Source of the DNA: UMGS1370 sp046957575
Lineage (GTDB): Bacteria; Bacillota; Clostridia; Lachnospirales; Lachnospiraceae
Assembly (NCBI GenBank): GCA_046957575.1
Contig: JBKUOG010000013.1
Coordinates: 39,382-103,381 of the forward strand
Direction of reading: 5' to 3'
Length of the DNA stretch: 64,000 nt
The notes below the pieces were generated by a model. That model searched no databases and was not told where the DNA came from. It was given only the letters and a program-made list of their open reading frames with translations. Of this stretch, positions 27,147 to 34,690 are shown piece after piece (the stretch's first letter is position 1; every line of letters begins with the position of its first letter). The translations under genes were made by a program, and so were the position numbers.

Positions 27147-27566
27147 ATGGTTCAGATTATTGCAGGAAAAAAAGGAAAAGGGAAGACAAAACATCTCTTA
27201 GAGAGGGCTAACAATGCGGTAAAAGACGCACATGGCACTATCGTGTACCTGGATAAAAGTTCCAAGCATATGTACGAATTAAACAACCGGATTCGTCTCA
27301 TTAATGTAAACGAATATCCCATTTCCAGCAGTGAAAGCTTTATCGGCTTTATCTGTGGCATTATTTCCCAAGACCATGATTTAGAAGCAATGTATTTAGA
27401 CAGTTTCCTGAAGCTGTCCGGATTAGAAGGCGAAGATATTTCCGAAACGATTGCAACTTTGGAAAAAATAGGTGAAAAATCACATGTAACTTTTATTCTC
27501 AGCGTATCTATGGACGCAGACCAACTTCCTGAAAGCACCAGAAAAAATGTGATTATTTCTTTATAA
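27147..27566 (+). CDS. Small P-loop protein of unknown function
   Basis: 139 residues behind AGGAGG. Residues 7-14 read GKKGKGKT, a Walker A P-loop, and the first 40 residues resemble an ATP-binding fold start (MVQIIAGKKGKGKTKHLLE, then IVYLDKS). LEAMYLDSFLKL could hold the Walker B acid. C-terminal FILSVSMDADQLPESTRKNVI resembles a conserved clostridial protein sometimes labelled PilT-like, without proof. It has its own promoter and terminator. Function unknown. Confidence 0.75.
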   Translation: MVQIIAGKKGKGKTKHLLERANNAVKDAHGTIVYLDKSSKHMYELNNRIRLINVNEYPISSSESFIGFICGIISQDHDLEAMYLDSFLKLSGLEGEDISETIATLEKIGEKSHVTFILSVSMDADQLPESTRKNVIISL

Positions 27567-27578
27567 GATATACATAAG

Positions 27579-27644
27579 AGACTGTTACAAAATGAAATAG
27601 CGGGCCCAATCTCCAGTCATTTCATTTTGTGGCGGTCTTTTTTT
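27579..27644 (+). terminator. Strong intrinsic terminator
   Basis: ACAAAATGAAAT (27587-27598) pairs perfectly with ATTTCATTTTGT (27619-27630); an outer AGAC/GTCT (27579-27582, 27635-27638) extends it, and a run of seven T follows. It closes the P-loop gene just before the next promoter. Confidence 0.8.
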
Positions 27645-27649
27645 GACTC

Positions 27650-27678
27650 TTGAATTATTGGCAAAATTCTCCTATAAT
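27650..27678 (+). promoter_or_regulatory. SigmaA-type promoter for the HlyD-like/sepF operon
   Basis: TTGAAT (27650-27655), 17 bases and a perfect TATAAT (27673-27678). It starts right after the preceding terminator, so the operon has its own transcription unit. Confidence 0.6.
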
Positions 27679-27714
27679 GGTGATGCTAGGTTAAAAGAAA
27701 GGAGGACTTCTCTG

Positions 27715-29124
27715 GTGGCACGCAAAAAGAAAAAAGCCAGCAATAAAATTATACGCTATCGAAGGCCTCTGAATATCAATATTGGTATGATTATTTTTGC
27801 GCTGATTTTTGTGTACATGAGTCTCAGTGTTTATACATATATTGGACGTGAGAAAATACAGTTCTATGAAGTAGTAGAAGGCGGTATTGTAAACGACAAA
27901 AGCTATACAGGCGTGATTTTAAGAGACGAAGAGGTCAAATATACAGATCGGGCCGGAACCATTGATTATTATGTAAGGGAAGGCCGCAGGGCTGCAGTCG
28001 GCACCACTGTTTACTCCATTGATGAAGAAAATAAGATGGCTGCTTATCTGGCAGAAAATAACAATGGACAGGAATTGAGTTCAGACAGCATTTCTGCCTT
28101 AAAAAAACAGCTTTCTTCTTTTAATATAGCCTTTGACGAAGATAATTTTGCAAGTGTTTATGACATCAAATATACATTGGAATCTCTGATTATGGAATAT
28201 TCAAATTTTGATACAGCAGACAGTCTGGCAGCAATGGAGGCGGCCGGGATTCGTTTTACTCAGATTCGATCCGACCAATCCGGCATCATTTCCTATGTAA
28301 TTGATTCGCTAGAGGATTTAGAACCTTCCCAGATAGAAGAATCCGTTTTCGACCGAAGCAAGTATCCCAGTAAAATTATCGGATCGGGAGAGACGGTTGG
28401 GATCAATGAACCTGTTTACAAGATCATTACATCTGAAGACTGGTCCATCGTATTTCCTCTCAGCGAGGAGGATGTCACACAATACGGGGAGAATACACAG
28501 TTAAAAGTTTCTTTCAAAGGAGAAAATCTGACCACTATCGGTGAATTTTCCATGATTACCGGGGCAGACGGGAAAACATATGGAAAGCTGGATTTTGATA
28601 AATACATGGTTCAGTTTGTGTCCGACCGGTATGTAGAATTTGAAATTGTGTCCGATAAGGTAGACGGATTAAAGATTCCCCTGTCTGCTGTGACTACCAA
28701 AGATTTCTTTCTGATTCCTGTAGAGTATTTAAGCAAAGGCGGAGACAGCAATGAATCAGGTTTTTTTAAAGAGGTTTATACAGAAGGAGGAACTCCCTCC
28801 ATTGTGTTTGTTCCCGCTACTCTATATTACTCCACAGAAGAGAATTATTATGTGGAAATAGATGGAGAGGAAGGATTTAAAACAGGAGACTACATTGTAA
28901 AGCCGGAATCTTCAACAGAACGTTACCAGCTTGGAACCACTGCCTCATTAAAGGGAGTCTACAACATCAATAAGGGGTATGCAGTCTTTAAACAGATTGA
29001 GATTCTGACATCTAATGACGAATATTGTACGGTTAAGAAAAATATGGATTACGGCTTATCTGTATACGATCACATTGTTTTGGATGCGGATACAGTGGAA
29101 GAAGGAAAGATGATTTATCAGTAG
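27715..29124 (+). CDS. HlyD-like membrane-anchored protein upstream of sepF
   Basis: A GTG at 27715 (AGGAGG upstream) gives 469 residues; an upstream frame extension overlaps the promoter and is unlikely. A basic N-terminus (ARKKKKASNKIIRYRRPLN) precedes one membrane helix (about 26-45), and the rest is outside. GVILRDEEVKYTDRAGTIDYYVREGRRAAVGTTVYSID resembles the lipoyl-like half of HlyD/RND adaptors. No ABC transporter partner is nearby. Position before yggS-sepF suggests a role in division or cell envelope, but it is not established. Confidence 0.75.
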   Translation: MARKKKKASNKIIRYRRPLNINIGMIIFALIFVYMSLSVYTYIGREKIQFYEVVEGGIVNDKSYTGVILRDEEVKYTDRAGTIDYYVREGRRAAVGTTVYSIDEENKMAAYLAENNNGQELSSDSISALKKQLSSFNIAFDEDNFASVYDIKYTLESLIMEYSNFDTADSLAAMEAAGIRFTQIRSDQSGIISYVIDSLEDLEPSQIEESVFDRSKYPSKIIGSGETVGINEPVYKIITSEDWSIVFPLSEEDVTQYGENTQLKVSFKGENLTTIGEFSMITGADGKTYGKLDFDKYMVQFVSDRYVEFEIVSDKVDGLKIPLSAVTTKDFFLIPVEYLSKGGDSNESGFFKEVYTEGGTPSIVFVPATLYYSTEENYYVEIDGEEGFKTGDYIVKPESSTERYQLGTTASLKGVYNINKGYAVFKQIEILTSNDEYCTVKKNMDYGLSVYDHIVLDADTVEEGKMIYQ

Positions 29125-29148
29125 TTTTTGCAGATAAAAGGAGATAAC

Positions 29149-29829
29149 ATGGTAAGAGAACAGTATTTAGAGGTAAAGGAGCGGGTAGAGAAAACCTGTA
29201 TCCGCTGCGGAAGAAATCCCCAAGAGGTCACATTGATTGCAGTCAGCAAGACAAAACCCCTGGATATGCTTTTGGAAGCATACGATGCAGGGGCCAGAGA
29301 TTTTGGTGAAAATAAGGTTCAGGAAATTCTGGAAAAATATCCTGCAATGCCAAAGGATGCAAGAATGCATATGATTGGACATCTGCAGCGCAACAAAGTC
29401 CGTCAGGTGATTGACAAGGCAGCACTGATTCACTCTGTAGATTCTCTGCGCCTGGCCCGCCAGATTGAAGAGGAAAGCGCAAAAATCAATTCTGTTACTC
29501 CTGTTTTGCTGGAGGTAAATGTGGCAAGAGAAGAGAGTAAATTTGGATTTTTTACAGAGGAAATAGAAAAGGCAGCAGAAGAAATTGCCACATTCTCCCA
29601 TATTGTGGTAAAAGGTTTTATGACAATTGCGCCTTTTGTCGAAAATCCAGAAGAAAATCGAAAAGTTTTTCAAGATTTATATCAATTATCTGTTGACATA
29701 AGCAAGAAAAACATTGATAATATGTCTATGGGTGTGCTCTCCATGGGCATGTCCGGGGATTATGAGGTAGCGATTGAAGAAGGGGCCACCATGGTCCGGG
29801 TTGGGACAAGCATTTTTGGACATCGCTAA
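29149..29829 (+). CDS. yggS: YggS/YlmE family PLP homeostasis protein
   Basis: 226 residues from the ATG at 29149 (AAAGGAGA upstream). The PLP lysine lies in AVSKTKP; DFGENKVQEIL, MIGHLQRNKV and GVLSMGMSGDYEVAIEEGATMVRVGTSIFG are diagnostic. The family is a fold-type III monomer that buffers free PLP and has no proven catalysis. Its place before sepF is conserved from Bacillus to Clostridia. Confidence 0.93.
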   Translation: MVREQYLEVKERVEKTCIRCGRNPQEVTLIAVSKTKPLDMLLEAYDAGARDFGENKVQEILEKYPAMPKDARMHMIGHLQRNKVRQVIDKAALIHSVDSLRLARQIEEESAKINSVTPVLLEVNVAREESKFGFFTEEIEKAAEEIATFSHIVVKGFMTIAPFVENPEENRKVFQDLYQLSVDISKKNIDNMSMGVLSMGMSGDYEVAIEEGATMVRVGTSIFGHR

Positions 29830-29855
29830 ATCAAAAAGATAGGAGAGTAGGACTT

Positions 29856-30374
29856 ATGAGCCTGTTAAACAAATTAATGGAATTAACTCGTCTCACAGAA
29901 GAGGATGATGACGATTACTTTTATGATGATGAAGAAGAGTTTGATGATGACAGACCTCCCAGGAGAACCGCCTTTTCCCGCGACAAAGACGATGAGGAAG
30001 AAGAGGCTCCGAAACCTCGCTTTATGGGGTCAGCCCGTTCCTCATCCGGCAATAAGGTAGTTCCAATGCGAAGCAGGGGCATGGAAGTGACCATGGTCAG
30101 ACCTACCTCCATGGAGGATTCCAAGGAGATTTGCGATTATCTGCTGTCCGGTAAGGCTGTACTTTTAAATATGGAGGGAATCCACACAGAGATTGCCCAG
30201 AGAATCATTGACTTTACTTCTGGTTCTACCTATTCCATGCGCGGAAATTTAAAAAAGATCTCCAACTATATCTTTATTGTCACACCGGAATCCGTAGAAT
30301 TATCCGGTGATTTCCAGGAGTTTTTAAGCGGCAATACCATAGGAGGGACCGGAGGATTAAACATTCACCTGTAG
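29856..30374 (+). CDS. sepF: Cell division protein SepF
   Basis: 172 residues: an N-terminal membrane-targeting helix (MSLLNKLMELTRL), a very acidic linker (Asp/Glu run at about 15-30 and again at 45-52), and the SepF core from about 78 with KEICDYLLSGKAVLLNMEG and AQRIIDFTSGSTYSM. SepF ties FtsZ filaments to the membrane and helps to shape the septum in Gram-positives. Confidence 0.94.
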   Translation: MSLLNKLMELTRLTEEDDDDYFYDDEEEFDDDRPPRRTAFSRDKDDEEEEAPKPRFMGSARSSSGNKVVPMRSRGMEVTMVRPTSMEDSKEICDYLLSGKAVLLNMEGIHTEIAQRIIDFTSGSTYSMRGNLKKISNYIFIVTPESVELSGDFQEFLSGNTIGGTGGLNIHL

Positions 30375-30395
30375 GTTGGTGACTGGCAGATATTT

Positions 30396-31151
30396 ATGGA
30401 AAAAGAAGAATTACTATTTCGGAAACGAATTCAGGAACTGTCCCGCCTGTGCTATGAGCGGGACATTCCTGTACATACAGATTTTTTAAATTTAAATGAG
30501 CAGACAATATTTTTCTCTCTGCAGTCTTTGCTCGCTCCGGTAAAGTATCAGCTTGCCGGCGGCTATGAGATGGCAGAGCGGAAGGTTGTTTGCTTTCTGC
30601 CTTCTTATGAAGGAGAATGGGCAGAGCTTCCTTTTGTCTGTTTGTCCGCAAGACCGGTAAATCCTCGATTTGCAGAAAATTTGAGCCACAGAGATTATCT
30701 GGGTGCACTGATGCATCTGGGCATTGACCGGAGCAAAATCGGCGACATTTTGATAGAAGATGATGTGTGCCATATTTTCTGCATGACAGATATGGCAGAT
30801 TATTTGTGCAAAGAGCTGCGTCTGGTGCGCCATACCAATCTGTTGTTGGAAAAATCAGAGATGAAAGAGATTGTTATTATACCTAAGTTTAAACGAGTCG
30901 GAGGAAGTGTTGCCTCTTTGCGCCTGGACTGTATTCTGGCGTTGGCCTGGCAGTCTTCCAGAAGCAAAATGACACCTTATATCGAAGGAGAAAAAGTCTT
31001 TGTAAACGGCCGGCTGGTTACTTCCAACAGCTTTGGCTTAAAAGAGGGTGATATCGTCTCTGTCAGGGGGCTTGGGAAGTTTATCTACAGAGGAGTCGAG
31101 ACAGAGACCAAAAAGGGACGGCTTTTTATTGCCTTAGACCGATATGTTTAA
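30396..31151 (+). CDS. ylmH: YlmH-like S4-domain RNA-binding protein
   Basis: 251 residues. The C-terminal S4 RNA-binding domain is plain (LRLDCILALAWQSSRSKMTPYIEGEKVFVNGRLVTSN), and the N-terminal two thirds match the YlmH group (AMHLGIDRSKIGDI). It lies in the sepF operon as in Bacillus, where YlmH is a ribosome-associated quality-control factor. The start has a weak ribosome site. Confidence 0.9.
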   Translation: MEKEELLFRKRIQELSRLCYERDIPVHTDFLNLNEQTIFFSLQSLLAPVKYQLAGGYEMAERKVVCFLPSYEGEWAELPFVCLSARPVNPRFAENLSHRDYLGALMHLGIDRSKIGDILIEDDVCHIFCMTDMADYLCKELRLVRHTNLLLEKSEMKEIVIIPKFKRVGGSVASLRLDCILALAWQSSRSKMTPYIEGEKVFVNGRLVTSNSFGLKEGDIVSVRGLGKFIYRGVETETKKGRLFIALDRYV

Positions 31152-31174
31152 AAAGTGCAGGAAAAGGAGAAATT

Positions 31175-32266
31175 ATGGCAGATCGATTGACTGTACAGGA
31201 TGTACATAAAAGACCTATTTATGATATTGTAATAGAAGAAAATTTTGACAGTCTCAGCTCGGAAATGCTGACACTAAAGTCCGATCAGAAAAAACTGTGC
31301 ATTGTAGCAGATTCCAATGTGGCCGCTCTTTATGGGAAGCAGGTCATGGAGATTTTATCAGGCTGCTGCAAAAAGGCAGAGTTATTTGTATTTCCGGCTG
31401 GGGAAGCCCATAAAAATTTAGATACTGTTAAATCTTTATATGAATTTTTAATTCTTAAAAAATTTGACCGAAGCGATATGCTGGTAGCTCTGGGCGGAGG
31501 CGTTACCGGAGATTTGTGCGGATTTGCAGCTGCCACCTACCTGCGCGGGATTTTGTTTGTCCAGATCCCGACCACCCTGCTTGCGCAGGTCGACAGCAGC
31601 ATTGGCGGCAAAACAGGCGTAGATTTTGATGCTTACAAAAACATGGTAGGCGCATTCCACATGCCAAGTCTGGTATACACGAACTTATCTGTTTTAAAAA
31701 CTCTGGATGCGGAACAGTTTTCCTCAGGAATGGGAGAAATTATCAAACATGGACTTATCAAGCATGCAGATTATTGTCATTGGCTGGAGGAGCATGCCGG
31801 CCCTATTCAGGAAAGAGATATTTTGGCATGCAGAACCATGATTTTAGAAAGCAACCGGATTAAACGGGATGTTGTAGAAAAAGATCCAAAGGAGCAGGGA
31901 GAACGGGCGCTGTTAAATTTTGGCCATACTATGGGACATGCCATTGAAAAACTGAAAGAATTTTCCATGCTTCATGGGCACTGTGTAGCCATCGGTTCCA
32001 TTGCTGCCTGCGAAATCAGCGCTCTTAAGGGAGAAATTTCCAGAGAAAAGGCAGAATGGGTTAAAACTCTTTTTTGCAGATTCGGACTTCCCTGCACAGT
32101 GTCTGGCTTAACGGCAAAGGATATCATAGAAGCATCAAAACATGATAAAAAAATGGAGCAGGGAACCATTAAATTTATCCTTCTTCATGAAATTGGAAAC
32201 GCATATGTAGATCGGACTGTTACTGATCAGGAGATGAGACAGGGATTGGAGGCAGTTCTGCGATGA
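31175..32266 (+). CDS. aroB: 3-dehydroquinate synthase
   Basis: 363 residues. NAD and metal blocks are standard: VALGGGVTGDLCGFAAATYLRG, PTTLLAQVDSSIGGKTGVDF, GMGEIIKHGLI, and the zinc histidines in NFGHTMGHAIE and LHGHCVAIG. It makes 3-dehydroquinate from DAHP in the shikimate pathway. It is placed alone among cell-envelope genes and overlaps lspA by four bases. Confidence 0.95.
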   Translation: MADRLTVQDVHKRPIYDIVIEENFDSLSSEMLTLKSDQKKLCIVADSNVAALYGKQVMEILSGCCKKAELFVFPAGEAHKNLDTVKSLYEFLILKKFDRSDMLVALGGGVTGDLCGFAAATYLRGILFVQIPTTLLAQVDSSIGGKTGVDFDAYKNMVGAFHMPSLVYTNLSVLKTLDAEQFSSGMGEIIKHGLIKHADYCHWLEEHAGPIQERDILACRTMILESNRIKRDVVEKDPKEQGERALLNFGHTMGHAIEKLKEFSMLHGHCVAIGSIAACEISALKGEISREKAEWVKTLFCRFGLPCTVSGLTAKDIIEASKHDKKMEQGTIKFILLHEIGNAYVDRTVTDQEMRQGLEAVLR

Positions 32267-32808
32267 AAGAAAAGAGAAAGCAGGTTTTTATGTTTGCCAT
32301 TTGTTCTGCAGTGCTGATTGTCCTTGACCAATGGACAAAGAGTCTGGCAGTTGCCCACTTAAAAGGGCAGTCTCCATTAGTACTTATTGACGGAGTATTT
32401 GAACTTTTATACTCTGAAAACCGTGGCGCTGCATTCAGCATTCTTCAGGGAAAACAGGGATTTTTGTTTCTGATAACATTAGCAGTTCTGGCATTTGTCC
32501 TATATGCAATCATCAAAATGCCGGTCAGCAGACGCTATATTCCGCTGACAGTCTGCTTAACGCTTCTGTTGTCCGGAGCAGTAGGCAATATGATTGATCG
32601 GGTTATGAATGGATTTGTTGTGGACTTTTTGTATATCTCGCTCATTGATTTTCCAATTTTTAATGTGGCAGACATTTACGTTACCACTGCTGCAGCGGCT
32701 TTTCTCGTTTTAATGCTGTGGTATTATAAAGAAGAGGAACTGGAAGTATTCTCTTTTAAAAAGAAACACCCAAATGAGGGGAAAACAAACCAGGAGGAAT
32801 CGCTTTGA
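32263..32808 (+). CDS. lspA: Prolipoprotein signal peptidase II
   Basis: 181 residues and four membrane helices, with the LspA blocks DQWTKSLA, ENRGAAFSIL and, holding the two catalytic aspartates, GNMIDRVMNGFVVDF and FNVADIYV. A basic tail of about 25 residues follows. The enzyme cuts lipoprotein signal peptides at the lipidated cysteine. It overlaps aroB and rluD at either end. Confidence 0.95.
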   Translation: MKEKRKQVFMFAICSAVLIVLDQWTKSLAVAHLKGQSPLVLIDGVFELLYSENRGAAFSILQGKQGFLFLITLAVLAFVLYAIIKMPVSRRYIPLTVCLTLLLSGAVGNMIDRVMNGFVVDFLYISLIDFPIFNVADIYVTTAAAAFLVLMLWYYKEEELEVFSFKKKHPNEGKTNQEESL

Positions 32809-33716
32809 AGCAGCAGTTTCTGGCAGGTGCAAATGAAGAAGATATCCGCATTGATAAATATCTGGCAGGCCTCTTAGAGGGCATGTCCCGTTCTTATATC
32901 CAAAAATTATTAAAGGATCAGGCAGTTTTGGTAAACGGCAATCCTGTAAAGAGCAGCTATAAGATTTGTGAAGATGACTTTATTGAACTGGAAGTCCCAG
33001 AGGCATTGGAGCCGCAGATTGCGGCTGAACCCATGGATTTGGATATTCTTTATGAAGATTCCGATCTGTTAATGGTCAACAAGCCCAAAAACATGGTGGT
33101 GCATCCGGCAGCAGGCCATTATTCCGGCACTCTGGTAAATGGACTGATGTACCACTGCAAAGACAGCCTGTCCGGCATTAACGGAATTCTGCGTCCGGGA
33201 ATTGTCCACCGTATTGATAAGGACACTACCGGAATTTTGGTGGTATGTAAAAATGACTTTGCCCATCAGTCGATTGCAGAGCAATTAAAAGTTCATTCCA
33301 TTACCCGAACGTATTTTGCCATCGTACATGGCGTTTTAAAGGAAGAAGAGAAAACGGTGGATGTTCCGATTGGAAGGCATCCCACTGACCGCAAAAAGAT
33401 GAGCGTCAACTATAAAAATGGAAAACCGGCAGTTACCCATTATCGGATATTAAAGCAGCTTCAGGGATATTCTTACATTCAATGTCAGTTAGAAACTGGA
33501 AGAACCCATCAGATTCGGGTCCACATGGCAAGTCTGGGCCATCCGATTTTAGGAGATACGGTATACGGTCCGGCCAAATGCCCGATTTCCGGTTTGCAGG
33601 GGCAGACGCTTCATGCAGGCATTCTCGGTATTCGGCATCCCAGAACCGGAGAATATATGGAATTTTCTGCGCCATTACCTCATTATTTCCAACAACTTTT
33701 AGAAAATCTGGAATAA
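32805..33716 (+). CDS. rluD: RluD-family 23S rRNA pseudouridine synthase
   Basis: 303 residues from a TTG start at 32805, with AGGAGG seven bases upstream. An N-terminal S4 domain (DKYLAGLLEGMSRSYIQKLLKDQAVLVNG) is followed by the catalytic domain with HRIDKDTTGILVV, whose Asp attacks the uridine, and ETGRTHQIRVHMASLGHPILGD. The lspA-rluD pairing is the usual Firmicutes order. Confidence 0.93.
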   Translation: MKQQFLAGANEEDIRIDKYLAGLLEGMSRSYIQKLLKDQAVLVNGNPVKSSYKICEDDFIELEVPEALEPQIAAEPMDLDILYEDSDLLMVNKPKNMVVHPAAGHYSGTLVNGLMYHCKDSLSGINGILRPGIVHRIDKDTTGILVVCKNDFAHQSIAEQLKVHSITRTYFAIVHGVLKEEEKTVDVPIGRHPTDRKKMSVNYKNGKPAVTHYRILKQLQGYSYIQCQLETGRTHQIRVHMASLGHPILGDTVYGPAKCPISGLQGQTLHAGILGIRHPRTGEYMEFSAPLPHYFQQLLENLE

Positions 33717-33845
33717 TTGTATAAAAACGAATAATTTTTTCTCTATTTTTCTGTACTTTTTAGGAGTTTTGCTGTATAATTATAATCATAATAAATGACA
33801 TCTATGAATGAGTAAGCAGCACATGGCGTGAAAGGAGAGAGGGTT

Positions 33846-34481
33846 ATGAACGGAAATTTAGTAATTACAATCGGACGGCAGTGCGGCAGTGCAGGACGCC
33901 AGATTGGCCAGGAGGTTGCAAAACAACTTGGCATCAAATGTTATGATAAGGAACTGCTGGCTTTAGCTGCAAAAAACAGCGGCCTGTGCGAGGAACTTTT
34001 TGAGACTCATGATGAAAAGCCTACCAGCAGTTTTCTGTATTCTCTGGTAATGGATACTTACTCTCTGGGATATACCACATCGGCTTATATAGATATGCCG
34101 ATTAACCACAAAGTATTTTTGGCGCAGTTTGATACCATCAAAAAGCTGGCATCTGAGGAGTCCTGCGTTATTGTAGGGCGGTGTGCGGATTATGCTTTAG
34201 CAGATTTCCCTAATGTGACAACTGTTTTTATTTCAGGAGACGAACCGGACAAAATTAAGCATTTAATGAACATGTATCAGGTGGATGAATCAAAGGCCCG
34301 CGATATTATGATTAAGACAGATAAAAAGCGGTCCAGTTATTATAATTACTATTCCAGCAAAAAATGGTCAGATGCCAGAAGCTATGATTTGTGCATCAAC
34401 AGCAGTGCATTAGGTTTTGAAAATACTGTTCAGATGATCATCCGTTTTGCAAAGGCCAAACAGGACTGGAAAAACCGTTAA
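33846..34481 (+). CDS. Cytidylate kinase-like P-loop protein
   Basis: 211 residues from the ATG at 33846, behind GGAGAGAGGG. The start reads VITIGRQCGSAGRQIGQEVAKQLG, a P-loop of the AAA/cytidylate kinase-like family (often annotated cytidylate kinase-like). CVIVGRCADYAL and the KKRSSYYNYYSSKKW stretch are typical of the clostridial group, which lacks the canonical Cmk substrate domain. The substrate is unknown. A strong terminator ends the gene. Confidence 0.85.
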   Translation: MNGNLVITIGRQCGSAGRQIGQEVAKQLGIKCYDKELLALAAKNSGLCEELFETHDEKPTSSFLYSLVMDTYSLGYTTSAYIDMPINHKVFLAQFDTIKKLASEESCVIVGRCADYALADFPNVTTVFISGDEPDKIKHLMNMYQVDESKARDIMIKTDKKRSSYYNYYSSKKWSDARSYDLCINSSALGFENTVQMIIRFAKAKQDWKNR

Positions 34482-34505
34482 ATAAGATAACGTGTCTGTG
34501 TTTTT

Positions 34506-34540
34506 GGCAGCCGCAGATATTTTGCGGCTGCCATTTTTTT
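34506..34540 (+). terminator. Strong intrinsic terminator
   Basis: GGCAGCCGCA (34506-34515) pairs perfectly with TGCGGCTGCC (34523-34532), then ATTTTTTT. It ends the cytidylate-kinase-like gene. Confidence 0.88.
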
Positions 34541-34605
34541 GTAAAATCTTAAAGAATATTTAAACATTCTGTTCTAGGATTCCCATCCCAGCTGTGCTAT
34601 ACTGT

Positions 34606-34651
34606 TAGCATCAGTGTACAGGGGACGTGTTGCCCTTGTACACTGATGCTA
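34606..34651 (+). repeat. Long inverted repeat in the leader of the NlpC/P60 gene
   Basis: A 15-base perfect stem (34606-34620 against 34637-34651, TAGCATCAGTGTACA and its complement) encloses a 16-base loop that itself contains GGGG and CCC. It begins a few bases after a TATACT that could be a -10 element, so it would be the first structure in the mRNA. No T tract follows, so it is not a simple terminator. Confidence 0.7.
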
Positions 34652-34690
34652 TGGTGGTTTAATATAAAATTAAGGTGGTTACAGGATTCC

